DNA of 64,000 nt, from assembly GCA_032027165.1 (NCBI GenBank), contig JAVSMO010000001.1, positions 736,948 to 800,947 of the forward strand, in the 5' to 3' direction. This document shows positions 16,619 to 25,858 of the stretch, piece after piece. The stretch comes from Denitratisoma sp. Lineage in GTDB: Bacteria > Pseudomonadota > Gammaproteobacteria > Burkholderiales > Rhodocyclaceae. The translations under genes and the position numbers were made by a program. How positions within the stretch are numbered: the stretch's first letter is position 1; the number at the start of each line of letters is the position of its first letter. The notes under the pieces were generated by a model. It saw nothing but the letters and a program-made list of their open reading frames with translations, did not search any database and was not told where the DNA came from.

Positions 16619-17494
16619 ATGCGGCAAGGAAAAGCAGGCATGAGGTGGTGGGCTGCGGTGGCGCTGGCATTGATGGCGCGCGCCGCATCCGCCGGACTGC
16701 TGGTGACCGAGGTGGTCGGCAGGGCGGAGGTCGAAGGACAGGGCGCCGTGAACACGCTGGCGGAGATTCCGGAAGGCGCGCGCCTGGCGGTTGCGGCCGG
16801 TGCGCGGGTCGCGCTGGTGCATCTGAAGAACGGGCGGGAATTCCTGCTCAAGGACGGCGGCAGATATGTCGTCACCGCCGAGGGCATCGAGGGCGCAGGA
16901 GGCAAGGCGGTCGAGGTGCTTTCCCTGCCGGTCGCGAATCTTCCTGCGGTGCGGGTGGTGCCTAGCCGGGTGGCGCAGGCCGCCGTTGTGATGAAGGAAG
17001 TCGGTCTTGGCCGCCCGGGATTGGGCGAGATCCTGGAGGAGGAGTCCTGGCTGGTTTCGCCTGTGGACACCACCGTGATCACGGACATGCCGGCATTCGC
17101 CTGGAACGCCGTGCCGGGCGCCGGCCGCTACATCCTGACGGTGATGGCACCCGATGGCGCCACGCGCTGGGCCGGCTCGACCGGCGAGACGCGAGCGGCG
17201 CTGCCGGCCGATCTCAGGCTGGCGCCGGGCAGCGGCTACACCTGGAAGGTCGAGGCAATGCAGGCGGGCAAGCCGCTGGCGACCGCCACGGCGACGTTTT
17301 CCGTCGCTCCCGCCGGGGTGATGGAGCGCCTTGCCCGGCTCAAGCCCGGCGCGGATGCGCCGTTTGCCCGTCGTGTGCTGTATGCCGCGCAGCTGCGCGA
17401 GGCCGGCGCGACGGAAGAAGCGAAACGGATGTGGACGGCTCTGTCGCACGAGCGTCCCGATGACGCGGTGCTGAGGCGGCTGGCGCGGCCCTAA
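16619..17494 (+). CDS. Secreted FecR-like domain protein
   Basis: A 291-residue protein with a signal peptide (about 1-28, MRWWAAVALALMARAASA). Residues about 30-110 look like a FecR-type beta domain (GLLVTEVVGRAEV...LAVAAGARVALVHLKNGREFLLKDGG). Residues about 155-240 resemble a fibronectin type III-like fold (AFAWNAVPGAGRYILTVMAPDG). It starts 24 bases after the Kunitz gene, so the two are probably one transcript and both exported. Another ATG at 16640 is possible. The function is unknown. Confidence 0.7.
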   Translation: MRQGKAGMRWWAAVALALMARAASAGLLVTEVVGRAEVEGQGAVNTLAEIPEGARLAVAAGARVALVHLKNGREFLLKDGGRYVVTAEGIEGAGGKAVEVLSLPVANLPAVRVVPSRVAQAAVVMKEVGLGRPGLGEILEEESWLVSPVDTTVITDMPAFAWNAVPGAGRYILTVMAPDGATRWAGSTGETRAALPADLRLAPGSGYTWKVEAMQAGKPLATATATFSVAPAGVMERLARLKPGADAPFARRVLYAAQLREAGATEEAKRMWTALSHERPDDAVLRRLARP

Positions 17495-17495
17495 C

Positions 17496-18419
17496 TCAAG
17501 CGCTCGCTTCGCGTTCCGTCTTCTTCGCCTCGGCCAGCAGCCAGTCGGCAAAGCGGTCCACCTCCGGCCGCACGGCGCGCTGCGCCCTCACCAGGAAGTA
17601 GGCGCGCGCGGCGATGCGCTGGCGCGGGCCGCGCAGGGGCTTCAGTTTCTTTGCCGCGATCAGCTTCGCCACCAGCGGGCCGCGCCCGAGCGCGATGCCG
17701 CGGCCGTCCTCGGCGGCGCGGATCATCTGATCGTACTGATTGAACTGCAGCACCGCCTTGGGCCTGGCATGCGCGAGCCCGAGGCCGACGAGCCACGGCT
17801 CCCATGCAAACCAGGGCGCCTTCTGTCCGTTGTCGAAGGCCAGCAGCGTCAGTTTGGCCAGATCCTCCGCCCGCAGCACGGCGGGCAGCTTCGCCGCCAG
17901 TTTCGGCGCGGCGACGGGAAACACTTCCTCCTCGAAGAGCAGGGCGGCGCCGGCCGGCGCCGTCTCCGGCGCGATGTAGCGCAGGGCGAGGTCGATGTCC
18001 TCGCGCTCGAGGTCCACCATGCGGTTGTCGGCGGAGAGCCGCACGTCGACGTCCGGCTCCCGTTCCTGGAAGGCCGCCAGCCGCGGCACCAGCCACAGCG
18101 AAGCGATGCCGACAGCCGCCGAGACGTTCACGCGCGGGCGCCGCTGCGCGGCCTTCAATCCGGCGCAGACCTCGGCCAGGCGCTCGAGCGTTTCGGCAAC
18201 GGCGCGCGCGAGCACCTCGCCCTCCGGCGTCAGGCTCAGGCGCCGCGCCTCGCGGCGGAACAGCTTGACGCCGAGCTGCTCCTCCAGCGTCTGGATCTGC
18301 CGGCTGATCGCCGACTGGGTCAGGAACAGTTCGCCGGCAGCCTTGGTGAAACTCAGATGGCGCGCGGCGGCCTCGAAGCCCTTGAGCGGATCGAGGGAGG
18401 GCAGGCTGGCTTTATTCAT
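17496..18419 (-). CDS. LysR-type transcriptional regulator (GcvA-like)
   Basis: A 307-residue regulator. An N-terminal winged helix-turn-helix (LKGFEAAARHLSFTKAAGELFLTQSAISRQIQTLEEQLG) is joined to a LysR substrate-binding domain. The sequence style (SLDPLKGFEAAARHLSF) is that of the GcvA group. It is divergent from the DUF2917 gene, a pairing often seen in betaproteobacteria, so that gene and itself are the likely targets. The 118-base intergenic region (18420-18537) should hold the operator. I see several TGCAT/ATGCA elements there but cannot define a site. Confidence 0.92.
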   Translation of the reverse strand: MNKASLPSLDPLKGFEAAARHLSFTKAAGELFLTQSAISRQIQTLEEQLGVKLFRREARRLSLTPEGEVLARAVAETLERLAEVCAGLKAAQRRPRVNVSAAVGIASLWLVPRLAAFQEREPDVDVRLSADNRMVDLEREDIDLALRYIAPETAPAGAALLFEEEVFPVAAPKLAAKLPAVLRAEDLAKLTLLAFDNGQKAPWFAWEPWLVGLGLAHARPKAVLQFNQYDQMIRAAEDGRGIALGRGPLVAKLIAAKKLKPLRGPRQRIAARAYFLVRAQRAVRPEVDRFADWLLAEAKKTEREASA

Positions 18420-18537
18420 GAGAAATATTCATGCATTGGATTCGGATTACTCGTTTGCGGATCACATGGTCGATGCCTATCCTGACAGCACGTGCAACGG
18501 CATTTGCCCATGCATGTTACGCATGGAGGATAAAATC

Positions 18538-18870
18538 ATGGCGAGAATTGTGCAAGAGACCCGCTACGAACTGGCCGATGGCGAACTGCTGGCCCTCGAC
18601 TGCATCGAGGGCCGGGAACTGGCCTGCCGCTCCGGCGAGTTGTGGATCACCGTCGACGGCCGCGCCGAGGACATCATCCTCGGCCCTGGCCAGCGCTGGC
18701 TGGCGGAGGATCGCGCCCCAGTGGTGGTGTCGGCACTGAAGGATTCGTTGCTGGTCGTCACGCGCAAGTGTGACCAGGCATCGCGCGGGCGCGCCGAGGG
18801 ACTGCTGTCGCAGTTGCTGCGCTGGCGTCACGCGCCTCTGGCCTCCCTGCCGGCTGCGCTGTTGCGCTGA
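18538..18870 (+). CDS. DUF2917 domain protein
   Basis: A 110-residue protein. GGAGG sits 8 bases before the ATG at 18538. The core (ELADGELLALDCIEGRELACRSGELWITVDGRAEDIILGPGQRWLA) is the cupin-like DUF2917 domain. Its function is unknown. It is transcribed away from the LysR gene and is followed 13 bases later by a tautomerase-family gene. Confidence 0.8.
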   Translation: MARIVQETRYELADGELLALDCIEGRELACRSGELWITVDGRAEDIILGPGQRWLAEDRAPVVVSALKDSLLVVTRKCDQASRGRAEGLLSQLLRWRHAPLASLPAALLR

Positions 18871-18883
18871 GGAGGACCGGGAC

Positions 18884-19291
18884 ATGCCCTTCCTCGATAT
18901 CCGCCTCTCCGCACCCTGCCTGCCGGAGAAGGTGGCGCAGACCGCCGCGCGCATGACCGACCTCACCGTGGAGATCCTCGGCAAGCGGCGCGAGGTGACC
19001 GCGGCGGTGGTGCAATGCGTCGCGACGGGCCACTGGACCATAGGCGGCGAGTCGCTCAACGTCGCCGGCGAAGGCAGCTTCTTCCTCGAGGCGAACGTCA
19101 CTGCGGGAACGAACACGCCGGCGCAGAAGGCGGCCTTCGTTGCTGCCGCCTTCGCCGCGGCCGAGGCCATCCTCGGCCGCCTCGACGCGGCGAGTTACGT
19201 CATCGTGCGAGAGATTCCGGCGGAGGCCTGGGGCTATCAGGGAAGGACGCAGGCAGCGCGTGCCGCGCAAGAGGTCGAAGTTGCCGCCTAA
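18884..19291 (+). CDS. Tautomerase-superfamily protein (4-oxalocrotonate tautomerase-like)
   Basis: A 135-residue protein with a GGAGGA ribosome binding site. It begins MPFLDIRLSA, so processing would expose Pro1, the catalytic base of the family. It is roughly twice the length of a 4-OT monomer, consistent with a fused two-unit form. The second half (AFVAAAFAAAEAILGRLDAASYVIVREIPAEAWGYQGRTQA) carries the typical strand and C-terminus. Substrate not predictable. Confidence 0.8.
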   Translation: MPFLDIRLSAPCLPEKVAQTAARMTDLTVEILGKRREVTAAVVQCVATGHWTIGGESLNVAGEGSFFLEANVTAGTNTPAQKAAFVAAAFAAAEAILGRLDAASYVIVREIPAEAWGYQGRTQAARAAQEVEVAA

Positions 19292-19366
19292 CCCTGGGGG
19301 CGATGGAGCCGGGCGTGGCAGCGACGGTACAATGCTGCCCTCAAGCGACGAAGAGGAATGCCTGCA

Positions 19367-20473
19367 ATGCCCCATCTTCAACGATTCGGCACGATGTCGA
19401 GTTGCGCGATTGTCCTGCTGTTTGCCTGCTTCGCTCATTTCGCGCCTGTCGCCGCCGCAGCGGACGGCAAGCCGCGCCCGATCGCGCCGCGCGGCGATCT
19501 CTCGGCGGAGGAGAAGGCAGTCATCGGACTGTTCGAGAAGGCGCGCGACTCGGTGGTCTTCATCACGACGCGCGAGCAGGTGCGCGACTTCTGGACACGC
19601 AACGTGTTCTCGGTGCCGCGCGGCACCGGTTCCGGCTTCATCTGGGACGAGGCCGGCCATGTCGTCACCAACTTCCACGTCATCCAGGGCGCCAGCGAAG
19701 CGACGGTAAAGCTTGCAGACGGCAGCGACCACAAGGCCGGCCTGGTCGGCGTCAGTCCGGCGCACGACATCGCCGTGCTGAAGATCGGCGCCGGCCGCCG
19801 GCTTCCGGCGGCGGTGCCGCTCGGCACCAGTCACGACCTGCGGGTCGGCCAGAGCGTCTACGCCATCGGCAATCCCTTCGGCCTCGACTGGACGCTGACC
19901 AAGGGCATCATTTCCGCGCTCGACCGTTCGCTGATGGGCGACACCGGCCTCAGCATCGAGCACCTGATCCAGACCGACGCGGCGATCAATCCCGGCAACT
20001 CGGGCGGGCCGCTGCTCGATTCCGCCGGCCGCCTGATCGGCATCAACACGGCGATCTACAGCCCGAGCGGGGCGAGTGCCGGCATCGGCTTCGCCGTGCC
20101 GGTGGACACCGTCAACCGCGTCGTGCCGCAGCTCATCCGCCACGGCAGATACAGTCGCCCGACCATGGGCATCGAGCTCGACGAGGGCGTCAACCAGCGC
20201 CTGACGGCCATGCTCGAGGTGAAGGGCGTGGCGGTCCTGCGCGTCAAGCAGGGCTCTCCCGCCGCCGCGGTCGGGCTGCAGGGCGTCACCATGACGCGCA
20301 AGGGCATCGTGCCCGGCGACATCATCACCGCCGTCGATGGCAAGCCTGTCGACAGCGTCGGCAAGTTCGCCGCGCGGCTGGATGAATTCAAGGCCGGGGA
20401 CCGCATCCGGCTGACGTTGCTGCGTCAGGGCAGGAGTGTCGAAGTTTCCGTTACCCTGCAGCAGGGAGAGTGA
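19367..20473 (+). CDS. DegP/DegS-like periplasmic serine protease
   Basis: A trypsin-like S1C protease of 368 residues from the ATG at 19367, which has GAGGA 9 bases upstream. Another ATG lies at 19358. A signal peptide ends near HFAPVAAAA. The catalytic triad is visible in HVVTNFHVIQ (His), HDIAVLKI (Asp) and NPGNSGGPLLD (Ser). A single C-terminal PDZ domain (about 265-365, GVAVLRVKQGSPAAAVGLQGV) gives the DegS/HhoB-like arrangement rather than the two PDZ domains of DegP. It probably degrades or cleaves misfolded envelope proteins. A TACAAT -10-like box lies at 19328-19333. Confidence 0.92.
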   Translation: MPHLQRFGTMSSCAIVLLFACFAHFAPVAAAADGKPRPIAPRGDLSAEEKAVIGLFEKARDSVVFITTREQVRDFWTRNVFSVPRGTGSGFIWDEAGHVVTNFHVIQGASEATVKLADGSDHKAGLVGVSPAHDIAVLKIGAGRRLPAAVPLGTSHDLRVGQSVYAIGNPFGLDWTLTKGIISALDRSLMGDTGLSIEHLIQTDAAINPGNSGGPLLDSAGRLIGINTAIYSPSGASAGIGFAVPVDTVNRVVPQLIRHGRYSRPTMGIELDEGVNQRLTAMLEVKGVAVLRVKQGSPAAAVGLQGVTMTRKGIVPGDIITAVDGKPVDSVGKFAARLDEFKAGDRIRLTLLRQGRSVEVSVTLQQGE

Positions 20474-20634
20474 TTCCGGGCTGCTGCCGTTTCTGGTCGG
20501 ATTCTGGCGCTCTTCGGCAAGGCCGGCTTCGCTGCCTTTTATTTAGCCCATATGAATCAGTGGCCTGCATTTCGGGCATGGCGATTGCAATGAATGGCCT
20601 CACGTATTGCATTCCGCATGGAAAGGAGAACGCG

Positions 20635-20889
20635 ATGGCAGGTGGCAACAGGAATTCCGACGGGTCCGGCAGCAAGCTGCTGGGTTTGATCTGGCTGCTG
20701 GCTTCGGTCGGCCTGGCCTATCCGGCCTACAAGGCGCTGGTGTCGATGGGATTCAATCAGGCGCTGGCGGGTGTGGCCGTGTTCATCGGCGCCTGCCTCC
20801 TGTACGAGATTCCCTATCGCGCCAAGGTCAAGGCCCGGCATGCGGAGGCCATGAAGCAGTCGGAGCAGTGGCGCGGCCGAAGCTGCTGA
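20635..20889 (+). CDS. Small membrane protein of unknown function
   Basis: An 84-residue protein with an AAAGGAGAA ribosome binding site. It has two hydrophobic helices (LLGLIWLLASVGLAYPAYKALV and LAGVAVFIGACLLYEI) and a basic C-terminus. The frame extends upstream, but the ribosome binding site picks this start. A strong terminator follows. No family is recognised. Confidence 0.6.
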   Translation: MAGGNRNSDGSGSKLLGLIWLLASVGLAYPAYKALVSMGFNQALAGVAVFIGACLLYEIPYRAKVKARHAEAMKQSEQWRGRSC

Positions 20890-20904
20890 ATTGCCCTCAA
20901 ATGA

Positions 20905-20936
20905 ACAGCCCCGCCGAATGGCGGGGCTGTTTTTTT
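20905..20936 (+). terminator. Strong intrinsic terminator
   Basis: ACAGCCCCGCC-GAAT-GGCGGGGCTGT forms an 11-bp perfect stem with a 4-base loop, followed by seven T residues (20930-20936). It ends the small membrane gene and faces the 3' end of acnB. On the minus strand the stem starts with an A-run complement, so it may also serve acnB. Confidence 0.88.
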
Positions 20937-21001
20937 GGTGCGCGGCGAAGAAGCTTCAGAGAAGACCCATGCCCGCACGGGCGGCCGTCATGCCGGAGCT
21001 G

Positions 21002-21026
21002 AAAGTCAGTCCCGGCGGGACGGCGG
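21002..21026 (-). repeat. Bipartite interspersed repeat, copy 5
   Basis: On the minus strand: CCGCCGT (21026-21020, one mismatch to the consensus arm), spacer CCCGCCGG and GACTGACTTT (21011-21002). It lies directly downstream of acnB. It matches copy 3 over a run of more than 20 bases. Confidence 0.8.
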
Positions 21027-21027
21027 C

Positions 21028-23613
21028 TTACACCGTCACTGTATCCGCGACTTCCTTGAACTCGGCGATCTGGTCGAAGTTCATGTAGCGGTACACGTCG
21101 GCGGCCTTGGCGTTCACCGCCTTGACCTGCTCCAGGTACTCGGCCACCGTCGGGATCCTGCCCATCAGCGCGCAGACCGCCGCCAGTTCGGCCGAGCCCA
21201 GGTAGACGCGTGTGTCGATGCCGAGGCGGTTGGGGAAGTTGCGCGTCGAGGTCGACATCGCCGTCGAACCCTTGCGGATCTGCGCCTGGTTGCCCATGCA
21301 CAGCGAGCAGCCGGGCATCTCCATGCGCGCGCCGCTCTTGCCGAGGATGGCGTAATAGCCTTCCTCGTTGAGGATCATGGCGTCCATCTTGGTCGGCGGG
21401 GCGATCCACAGGCGGGTCGGGATGTCGCTCTTGCCGTCGAGCACCTTGCCGGCGGCGCGGAAGTGGCCGATGTTGGTCATGCACGAGCCGATGAAGACCT
21501 CGTCGATCTTGTCGCCGGCGACTTCGGACAGCGGCTTGACGTCGTCCGGGTCGTTCGGGCAGGCCACCAGCGGCTCCTTGACGTCGGCGAGATCGATCTC
21601 GATCACCGCGGCGTACTCGGCGTCGGCGTCGCCCTTCAGCAGCTGCGGGTTGGCGATCCAGGCTTCCATGGCCTTGATGCGGCGCTCGAGCGAGCGCTTG
21701 TCCTGGTAGCCGTTGGCGATCATCCACTTCATCAGCACGATGTTCGAGCGCATGTACTCGATGATCGGCGCCTTGTCGAGGTGCACCGTGCAGCCGGCGG
21801 CGGAGCGCTCGGCCGAGGCGTCGGACAATTCGAAGGCCTGTTCCACCTTCAGGTCGGGCAGGCCCTCGATCTCGAGGATGCGGCCGGAGAAGACGTTCTT
21901 CTTGCCCTTTTTCTCGACGGTGAGCAGGCCCTGTTTGATGGCGTAGTAGGGAATGGCGTTCACCAGGTCGCGCAGCGTGACGCCGGGCTGCAGCTTGCCC
22001 TTGAAGCGCACCAGCACCGATTCCGGCATGTCGAGCGGCATGACGCCAGTGGCGGCGGCGAAGGCGACCAGGCCGGAGCCGGCCGGGAAGGAGATGCCGA
22101 TCGGGAAGCGGGTGTGCGAGTCGCCGCCGGTTCCCACCGTGTCGGGCAACAGCAATCTATTGAGCCAGGAATGGATGACGCCGTCGCCGGGACGCAGGGC
22201 GACGCCGCCGCGCGTGCTGATGAAGCCCGGCAGCTCGCGGTGCATGCGCACGTCGACCAGCTTCGGGTAGGCGGCGGTGTGGCAGAACGACTGCATCACC
22301 ATGTCGGCGGAGAAGCCGAGGCAGGCGAGGTCCTTCAGCTCGTCGCGCGTCATCGGGCCGGTGGTGTCCTGCGAGCCGACGGTGGTCATCTTCGGCTCGC
22401 AGTAGGTGCCCGGGCGGACGCCCTTGCCCTCGGGCAGGCCGCAGGCCCGGCCGACCATCTTCTGTGCCAGCGAGAAGCCCTTGCCGGAGTCCTTCGGCGC
22501 CTGCGGCAGGCGGAACAGCGTGCTGACGGGCAGGCCGAGCGCCTCCCGCGCGCGCGCGGTGAGGCCGCGGCCGATGATCAGGTTGATGCGGCCACCGGCG
22601 CGCACTTCGTCCAGCAGCACTTCCGACTTGTAGGCGAAGGTGGCGATGACCTGGCCGTTCTTTTCGATTTTCTTTTCGTAGGGGTAGATGTCCACGACGT
22701 CGCCCATGTTCATCTGGCTGACATCGCACTCGATCGGGAAGGCGCCGGCGTCCTCCTGGGTGTTGAAGAAGATCGGCGCGATCTTGCCGCCGAGGCAGAA
22801 GCCGCCGTAGCGCTTGTTCGGCACGAAGGGGATGTCGTCGCCGGTCCACCAGATCACCGAGTTGGTGGCCGACTTGCGCGAGGAACCGGTGCCGACCACG
22901 TCGCCGACGTAGGCGACCGGGTGGCCTTTCTTCTTCAGGTCTTCGATCAGCTGGATCGGGCCGCGCTCGCCGGGTTTCTCCGGCACGATGCCCTCGCGGG
23001 GGTTCTTCAGCATGGCCAGGCCGTGCAGCGGGATGTCGGGGCGGCTCCAGGCGTCGGGCGCGGGCGAGAGGTCGTCGGTGTTGGTCTCGCCGGTGACCTT
23101 GAAGACAGTGACGGAGATCTTCTTCGCCACTTCCGGGCGAGAGGTGAACCACTCGGCATCGGCCCACGACTGCATCACCGACTTGGCGTTGGCGTTGCCT
23201 TTCTTGGCCTTCTCGGCGACGTCGTGGAAGTAGTCGAACATCAGCAGCGTGCCCTTCAGGCCCTTGGCGGCGACGGCGCCGACCGCGGCGTCGTCGAGCA
23301 GGTCGATCAGCGGCTTGACGTTGTAGCCGCCGAGCATGGTGCCGAGGAGCTCGGTGGCCTTTTCGCGCGTGATCAGCGCGCAGGCTTCCTCGCCCTTGGC
23401 GACCTTCGCCAGGAAGACGGCCTTCACCTTGGCGGCGTCATCCACGCCGGCCGGCACGCGGTGGGTGATGAGGTCGACCAGGAAGGCCTCTTCGCCCTTG
23501 GGGGGATTCTTCAGCAGGTCGACCAGTTCCCCGGTCTGCTTGGCGGTGAGGGGCAGCGGCGGGATGCCGAGGGCGGCGCGCTCGGCAACGTGGGCACGGT
23601 AGGCTTCTAGCAC
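21028..23613 (-). CDS. acnB: Aconitate hydratase B
   Basis: An 861-residue bifunctional aconitase/2-methylisocitrate dehydratase of the TCA cycle. The N-terminal HEAT-like and swivel regions precede the catalytic domains, the order specific to AcnB. The [4Fe-4S] ligands appear in [11 protein letters not shown] and in [11 protein letters not shown]. The active-site segment [16 protein letters not shown] is intact. It is the last gene of the minus-strand operon mdh, citE-like, acnB (28-base gap). Confidence 0.97.
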   Translation of the reverse strand: MLEAYRAHVAERAALGIPPLPLTAKQTGELVDLLKNPPKGEEAFLVDLITHRVPAGVDDAAKVKAVFLAKVAKGEEACALITREKATELLGTMLGGYNVKPLIDLLDDAAVGAVAAKGLKGTLLMFDYFHDVAEKAKKGNANAKSVMQSWADAEWFTSRPEVAKKISVTVFKVTGETNTDDLSPAPDAWSRPDIPLHGLAMLKNPREGIVPEKPGERGPIQLIEDLKKKGHPVAYVGDVVGTGSSRKSATNSVIWWTGDDIPFVPNKRYGGFCLGGKIAPIFFNTQEDAGAFPIECDVSQMNMGDVVDIYPYEKKIEKNGQVIATFAYKSEVLLDEVRAGGRINLIIGRGLTARAREALGLPVSTLFRLPQAPKDSGKGFSLAQKMVGRACGLPEGKGVRPGTYCEPKMTTVGSQDTTGPMTRDELKDLACLGFSADMVMQSFCHTAAYPKLVDVRMHRELPGFISTRGGVALRPGDGVIHSWLNRLLLPDTVGTGGDSHTRFPIGISFPAGSGLVAFAAATGVMPLDMPESVLVRFKGKLQPGVTLRDLVNAIPYYAIKQGLLTVEKKGKKNVFSGRILEIEGLPDLKVEQAFELSDASAERSAAGCTVHLDKAPIIEYMRSNIVLMKWMIANGYQDKRSLERRIKAMEAWIANPQLLKGDADAEYAAVIEIDLADVKEPLVACPNDPDDVKPLSEVAGDKIDEVFIGSCMTNIGHFRAAGKVLDGKSDIPTRLWIAPPTKMDAMILNEEGYYAILGKSGARMEMPGCSLCMGNQAQIRKGSTAMSTSTRNFPNRLGIDTRVYLGSAELAAVCALMGRIPTVAEYLEQVKAVNAKAADVYRYMNFDQIAEFKEVADTVTV

Positions 23614-23641
23614 GGTAGGGTCCTCTCTAAAAGGGCAATGT

Positions 23642-24643
23642 TTATGCGGTTGCGGAAAAGAACTGCTGTCGTGCGCCGGCCGGCAAATCCATGCCAGTCG
23701 TGTGGGCGCGCTGCAGCAGTTCCCAGTAATAGCGGTACGAGGCGCGATCGTGCAGGCGGCCGTTGTGGCGGATCGGCCCCCAGCCGGCGGCTTGCGCGGC
23801 GAGCAGGATGGCCACCGCTTCGTTCACCTCGTCGAATTGCGGCCGCATGGCGTCAATGATCGGCTGAACCTGGTTCGGATGGATGCTCCACATGCGCAGG
23901 TAGCCGAACTGCTCGCGGGCGCGCCTGGCATCGTGGTAGACCTCCTGCGTGTCGTGCAGTTCAGTCGTGACGTTATGCGAGGGCACCAGGCCGCGGCCGA
24001 GTGCGGCGGCGGCGATTTCGCACTTGGCGCGCGCCACCAGCGGATGCTCGAATTGCCCCGGGCTCTTCATCGCCGAAGCGGGAATCGCGCCGTGGTGGCC
24101 GCTGACGAAATCCATCAGGCCGAAGTCCAGCGTCTCGACGCCGGGCAGGGCGGCGATCTCATGTACTTCGCGCAGGGCGCCGTGCGTCTCGATCAGAATG
24201 TGCGCCGGAATCGGCCGCTCGATGCCGTTGATCTTGGCGACGGCGGCGAGCGCCATCAGCATGGTCTGCGCATCCTGGCGCCCACCGACCTTGGGGAAGG
24301 TGACGTAGGCCAAACGCGCACCGGCTGCGCCGACGATGATCTCGAGGTCGTCGCGCCAATGCGGATGGGTGATGTCGTGGATGCGGGCGCCGACGCGGTT
24401 GTGCCGGTTGTCGCCGGAGTTGATGGCTTGCGCCACCATCTCGGCATGGGCTTTCTCGGCGCCGGCGGGGGCGCCGTCCTCGCAGTCGCAGGTGAGGTCG
24501 AAGACCGGCCCCAGCGCCTGCTGCAGGGCGAGACCCTTGCCGATCAGCTTCTCGCTGCCGGCATAGTGCTCGCAGGCGGGCAGGGCGGGGAAGGGCCTGG
24601 CTTCGCGGTAGAGAACGGCGGCGGGGTGAAGCGCGGCGTTCAC
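23642..24643 (-). CDS. CitE/HpcH-family CoA-ester lyase
   Basis: A 333-residue TIM-barrel protein of the HpcH/HpaI aldolase-citrate lyase beta family. The metal and CoA-site residues are visible in [12 protein letters not shown], the Glu of [23 protein letters not shown], and [14 protein letters not shown]. Family members cleave or form malyl-CoA, methylmalyl-CoA or citramalyl-CoA. The position between mdh and acnB is conserved in related betaproteobacteria and suggests a TCA-linked or itaconate/malyl-CoA role. The exact substrate is not known. It starts 25 bases after mdh. Confidence 0.88.
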   Translation of the reverse strand: MNAALHPAAVLYREARPFPALPACEHYAGSEKLIGKGLALQQALGPVFDLTCDCEDGAPAGAEKAHAEMVAQAINSGDNRHNRVGARIHDITHPHWRDDLEIIVGAAGARLAYVTFPKVGGRQDAQTMLMALAAVAKINGIERPIPAHILIETHGALREVHEIAALPGVETLDFGLMDFVSGHHGAIPASAMKSPGQFEHPLVARAKCEIAAAALGRGLVPSHNVTTELHDTQEVYHDARRAREQFGYLRMWSIHPNQVQPIIDAMRPQFDEVNEAVAILLAAQAAGWGPIRHNGRLHDRASYRYYWELLQRAHTTGMDLPAGARQQFFSATA

Positions 24644-24668
24644 TTTGCGTTCACCCCGGTCCGGATGC

Positions 24669-25658
24669 TCAGCCCAGCATGCTGGCGACGCCGGCCTGCT
24701 CTTCCTTCAGCTCGGCGAGCGTCTTGTCCATCATGGTGCGCGAGTAGTCGTCGATGGCCAGCCCGGTGACGCGGGTGTACTCGCCATTGGCGCAGGTGAC
24801 CGGCACGCCGTAGACGATGTCCTGCGGGATGCCGTAGGAGCCGTCGGAGGGAATGCCCATGGTGACCCACTTGCCGCTGGTGCCGAGCGCCCAGTCGCGC
24901 ATGTGGTCGATGGCGGCGTTGGCGGCGGAGGCGGCCGAGGAGGCGCCACGCGCCTCGATGATGGCGGCGCCGCGCTTGCCGACCTTCGGGATGTACTCGT
25001 TTCGGTACCAGGCCTCGTCGTTGATGGCCTGCGGCGCGGCCTGGCCGGCGACGGTGCAGAAGCGGACGTCCGGATACATGGTGGGGGAATGGTTGCCCCA
25101 GACGATCATCTTCTCGATGTCGGTGACGGCCTTGCCGGTGCGCGTGGCGAGCTGCGAGACGGCGCGGTTGTGGTCGAGGCGCAGCATGGCGGTGAAGTTC
25201 TGCTTCGGCAGGTCGGGGGCCGACTTCATGGCGATGTAGGCGTTGGTGTTGGCCGGGTTGCCGACCACCAGCACGCGCACCTTGCGCGAGGCGACGGCGT
25301 TGAGGGCCTTGCCCTGCTCGATGAAGATCTTGGCGTTCTCGAGGAGGAGATCCTTGCGCTCCATGCCGGGGCCGCGCGGCTTGGCGCCGACCAGCAGGGC
25401 GTAGTCGGTGTCCTTGAAGGCCACCATCGGGTCGGAGGTGCCGACCATGCCGGCGAGCAGCGGGAAGGCGCAGTCTTCCAGTTCCATCATGACGCCCTTC
25501 AGCGCGGCCTGGGCCTTCTCCATGGGCAGTTCGAGCATCTGCAGGATGACGGGCTGGTCCTTGCCGAGCATTTCGCCGCTGGCGATGCGGAACAGCAGGG
25601 CGTAACCGATTTGTCCGGCGGCGCCGGTGACTGTGACACGAACGGGGGCTTTGGCCAT
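24669..25658 (-). CDS. mdh: Malate dehydrogenase
   Basis: A 329-residue NAD-dependent enzyme oxidising malate to oxaloacetate. The Rossmann motif [21 protein letters not shown] is at the N-terminus. The active-site His is in [13 protein letters not shown], and substrate Arg residues are in the [15 protein letters not shown] loop. It belongs to the cytosolic-MDH-like group usual in betaproteobacteria. It heads the mdh, citE-like, acnB operon and is divergent from a GntR regulator. Confidence 0.97.
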   Translation of the reverse strand: MAKAPVRVTVTGAAGQIGYALLFRIASGEMLGKDQPVILQMLELPMEKAQAALKGVMMELEDCAFPLLAGMVGTSDPMVAFKDTDYALLVGAKPRGPGMERKDLLLENAKIFIEQGKALNAVASRKVRVLVVGNPANTNAYIAMKSAPDLPKQNFTAMLRLDHNRAVSQLATRTGKAVTDIEKMIVWGNHSPTMYPDVRFCTVAGQAAPQAINDEAWYRNEYIPKVGKRGAAIIEARGASSAASAANAAIDHMRDWALGTSGKWVTMGIPSDGSYGIPQDIVYGVPVTCANGEYTRVTGLAIDDYSRTMMDKTLAELKEEQAGVASMLG

Positions 25659-25755
25659 GGAAGTGACTCCTCGATTCAGGTTATTCGAAAGGCGCTTCGT
25701 CCGTCGGGCGGGGCAGCGGAATCATGCAAATGCACGCCAGCCGGGAATGCGGGCG

Positions 25756-25784
25756 ATGGTAGATTCCTTTTTGCAGTGTGTCAA
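25756..25784 (-). promoter_or_regulatory. Promoter of the mdh operon
   Basis: On the minus strand TTGACA (25784-25779) is followed by a 17-base spacer and TACCAT (25761-25756). This would give a leader of about 90 bases before the mdh ATG at 25658. The palindromic operator at 25791-25816 lies just upstream of this -35 box. Confidence 0.5.
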
Positions 25785-25799
25785 TAGGTATCTTATGTT
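25771..25799 (+). promoter_or_regulatory. Promoter of the gntR gene
   Basis: TTGCAG (25771-25776), a 17-base spacer and TATGTT (25794-25799). The -10 box overlaps the palindromic operator, consistent with autorepression. Confidence 0.4.
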
Positions 25800-25816
25800 A
25801 TATATAAGACATAAGA
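25791..25816. promoter_or_regulatory. AT-rich palindromic operator, likely GntR-bound
   Basis: TCTTATGT (25791-25798) and ACATAAGA (25809-25816) form a perfect 8-bp inverted repeat. They flank a core that contains the palindrome TTATATATAA. The inner segment GTTATATATAAGAC has the GT...AC ends usual for GntR-family sites. It is very AT-rich in an otherwise GC-rich region and sits between the two divergent promoters. Confidence 0.55.
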
Positions 25817-25858
25817 GAGACTATAGACGTTAGGGTTTTTTTATGCTGAAATTCACCC

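Noticed and set aside
20935-23610. A plus-strand open frame of 891 codons across acnB
   Set aside because: Same reason: acnB on the other strand is certain, and the frame has the composition of an antisense shadow.
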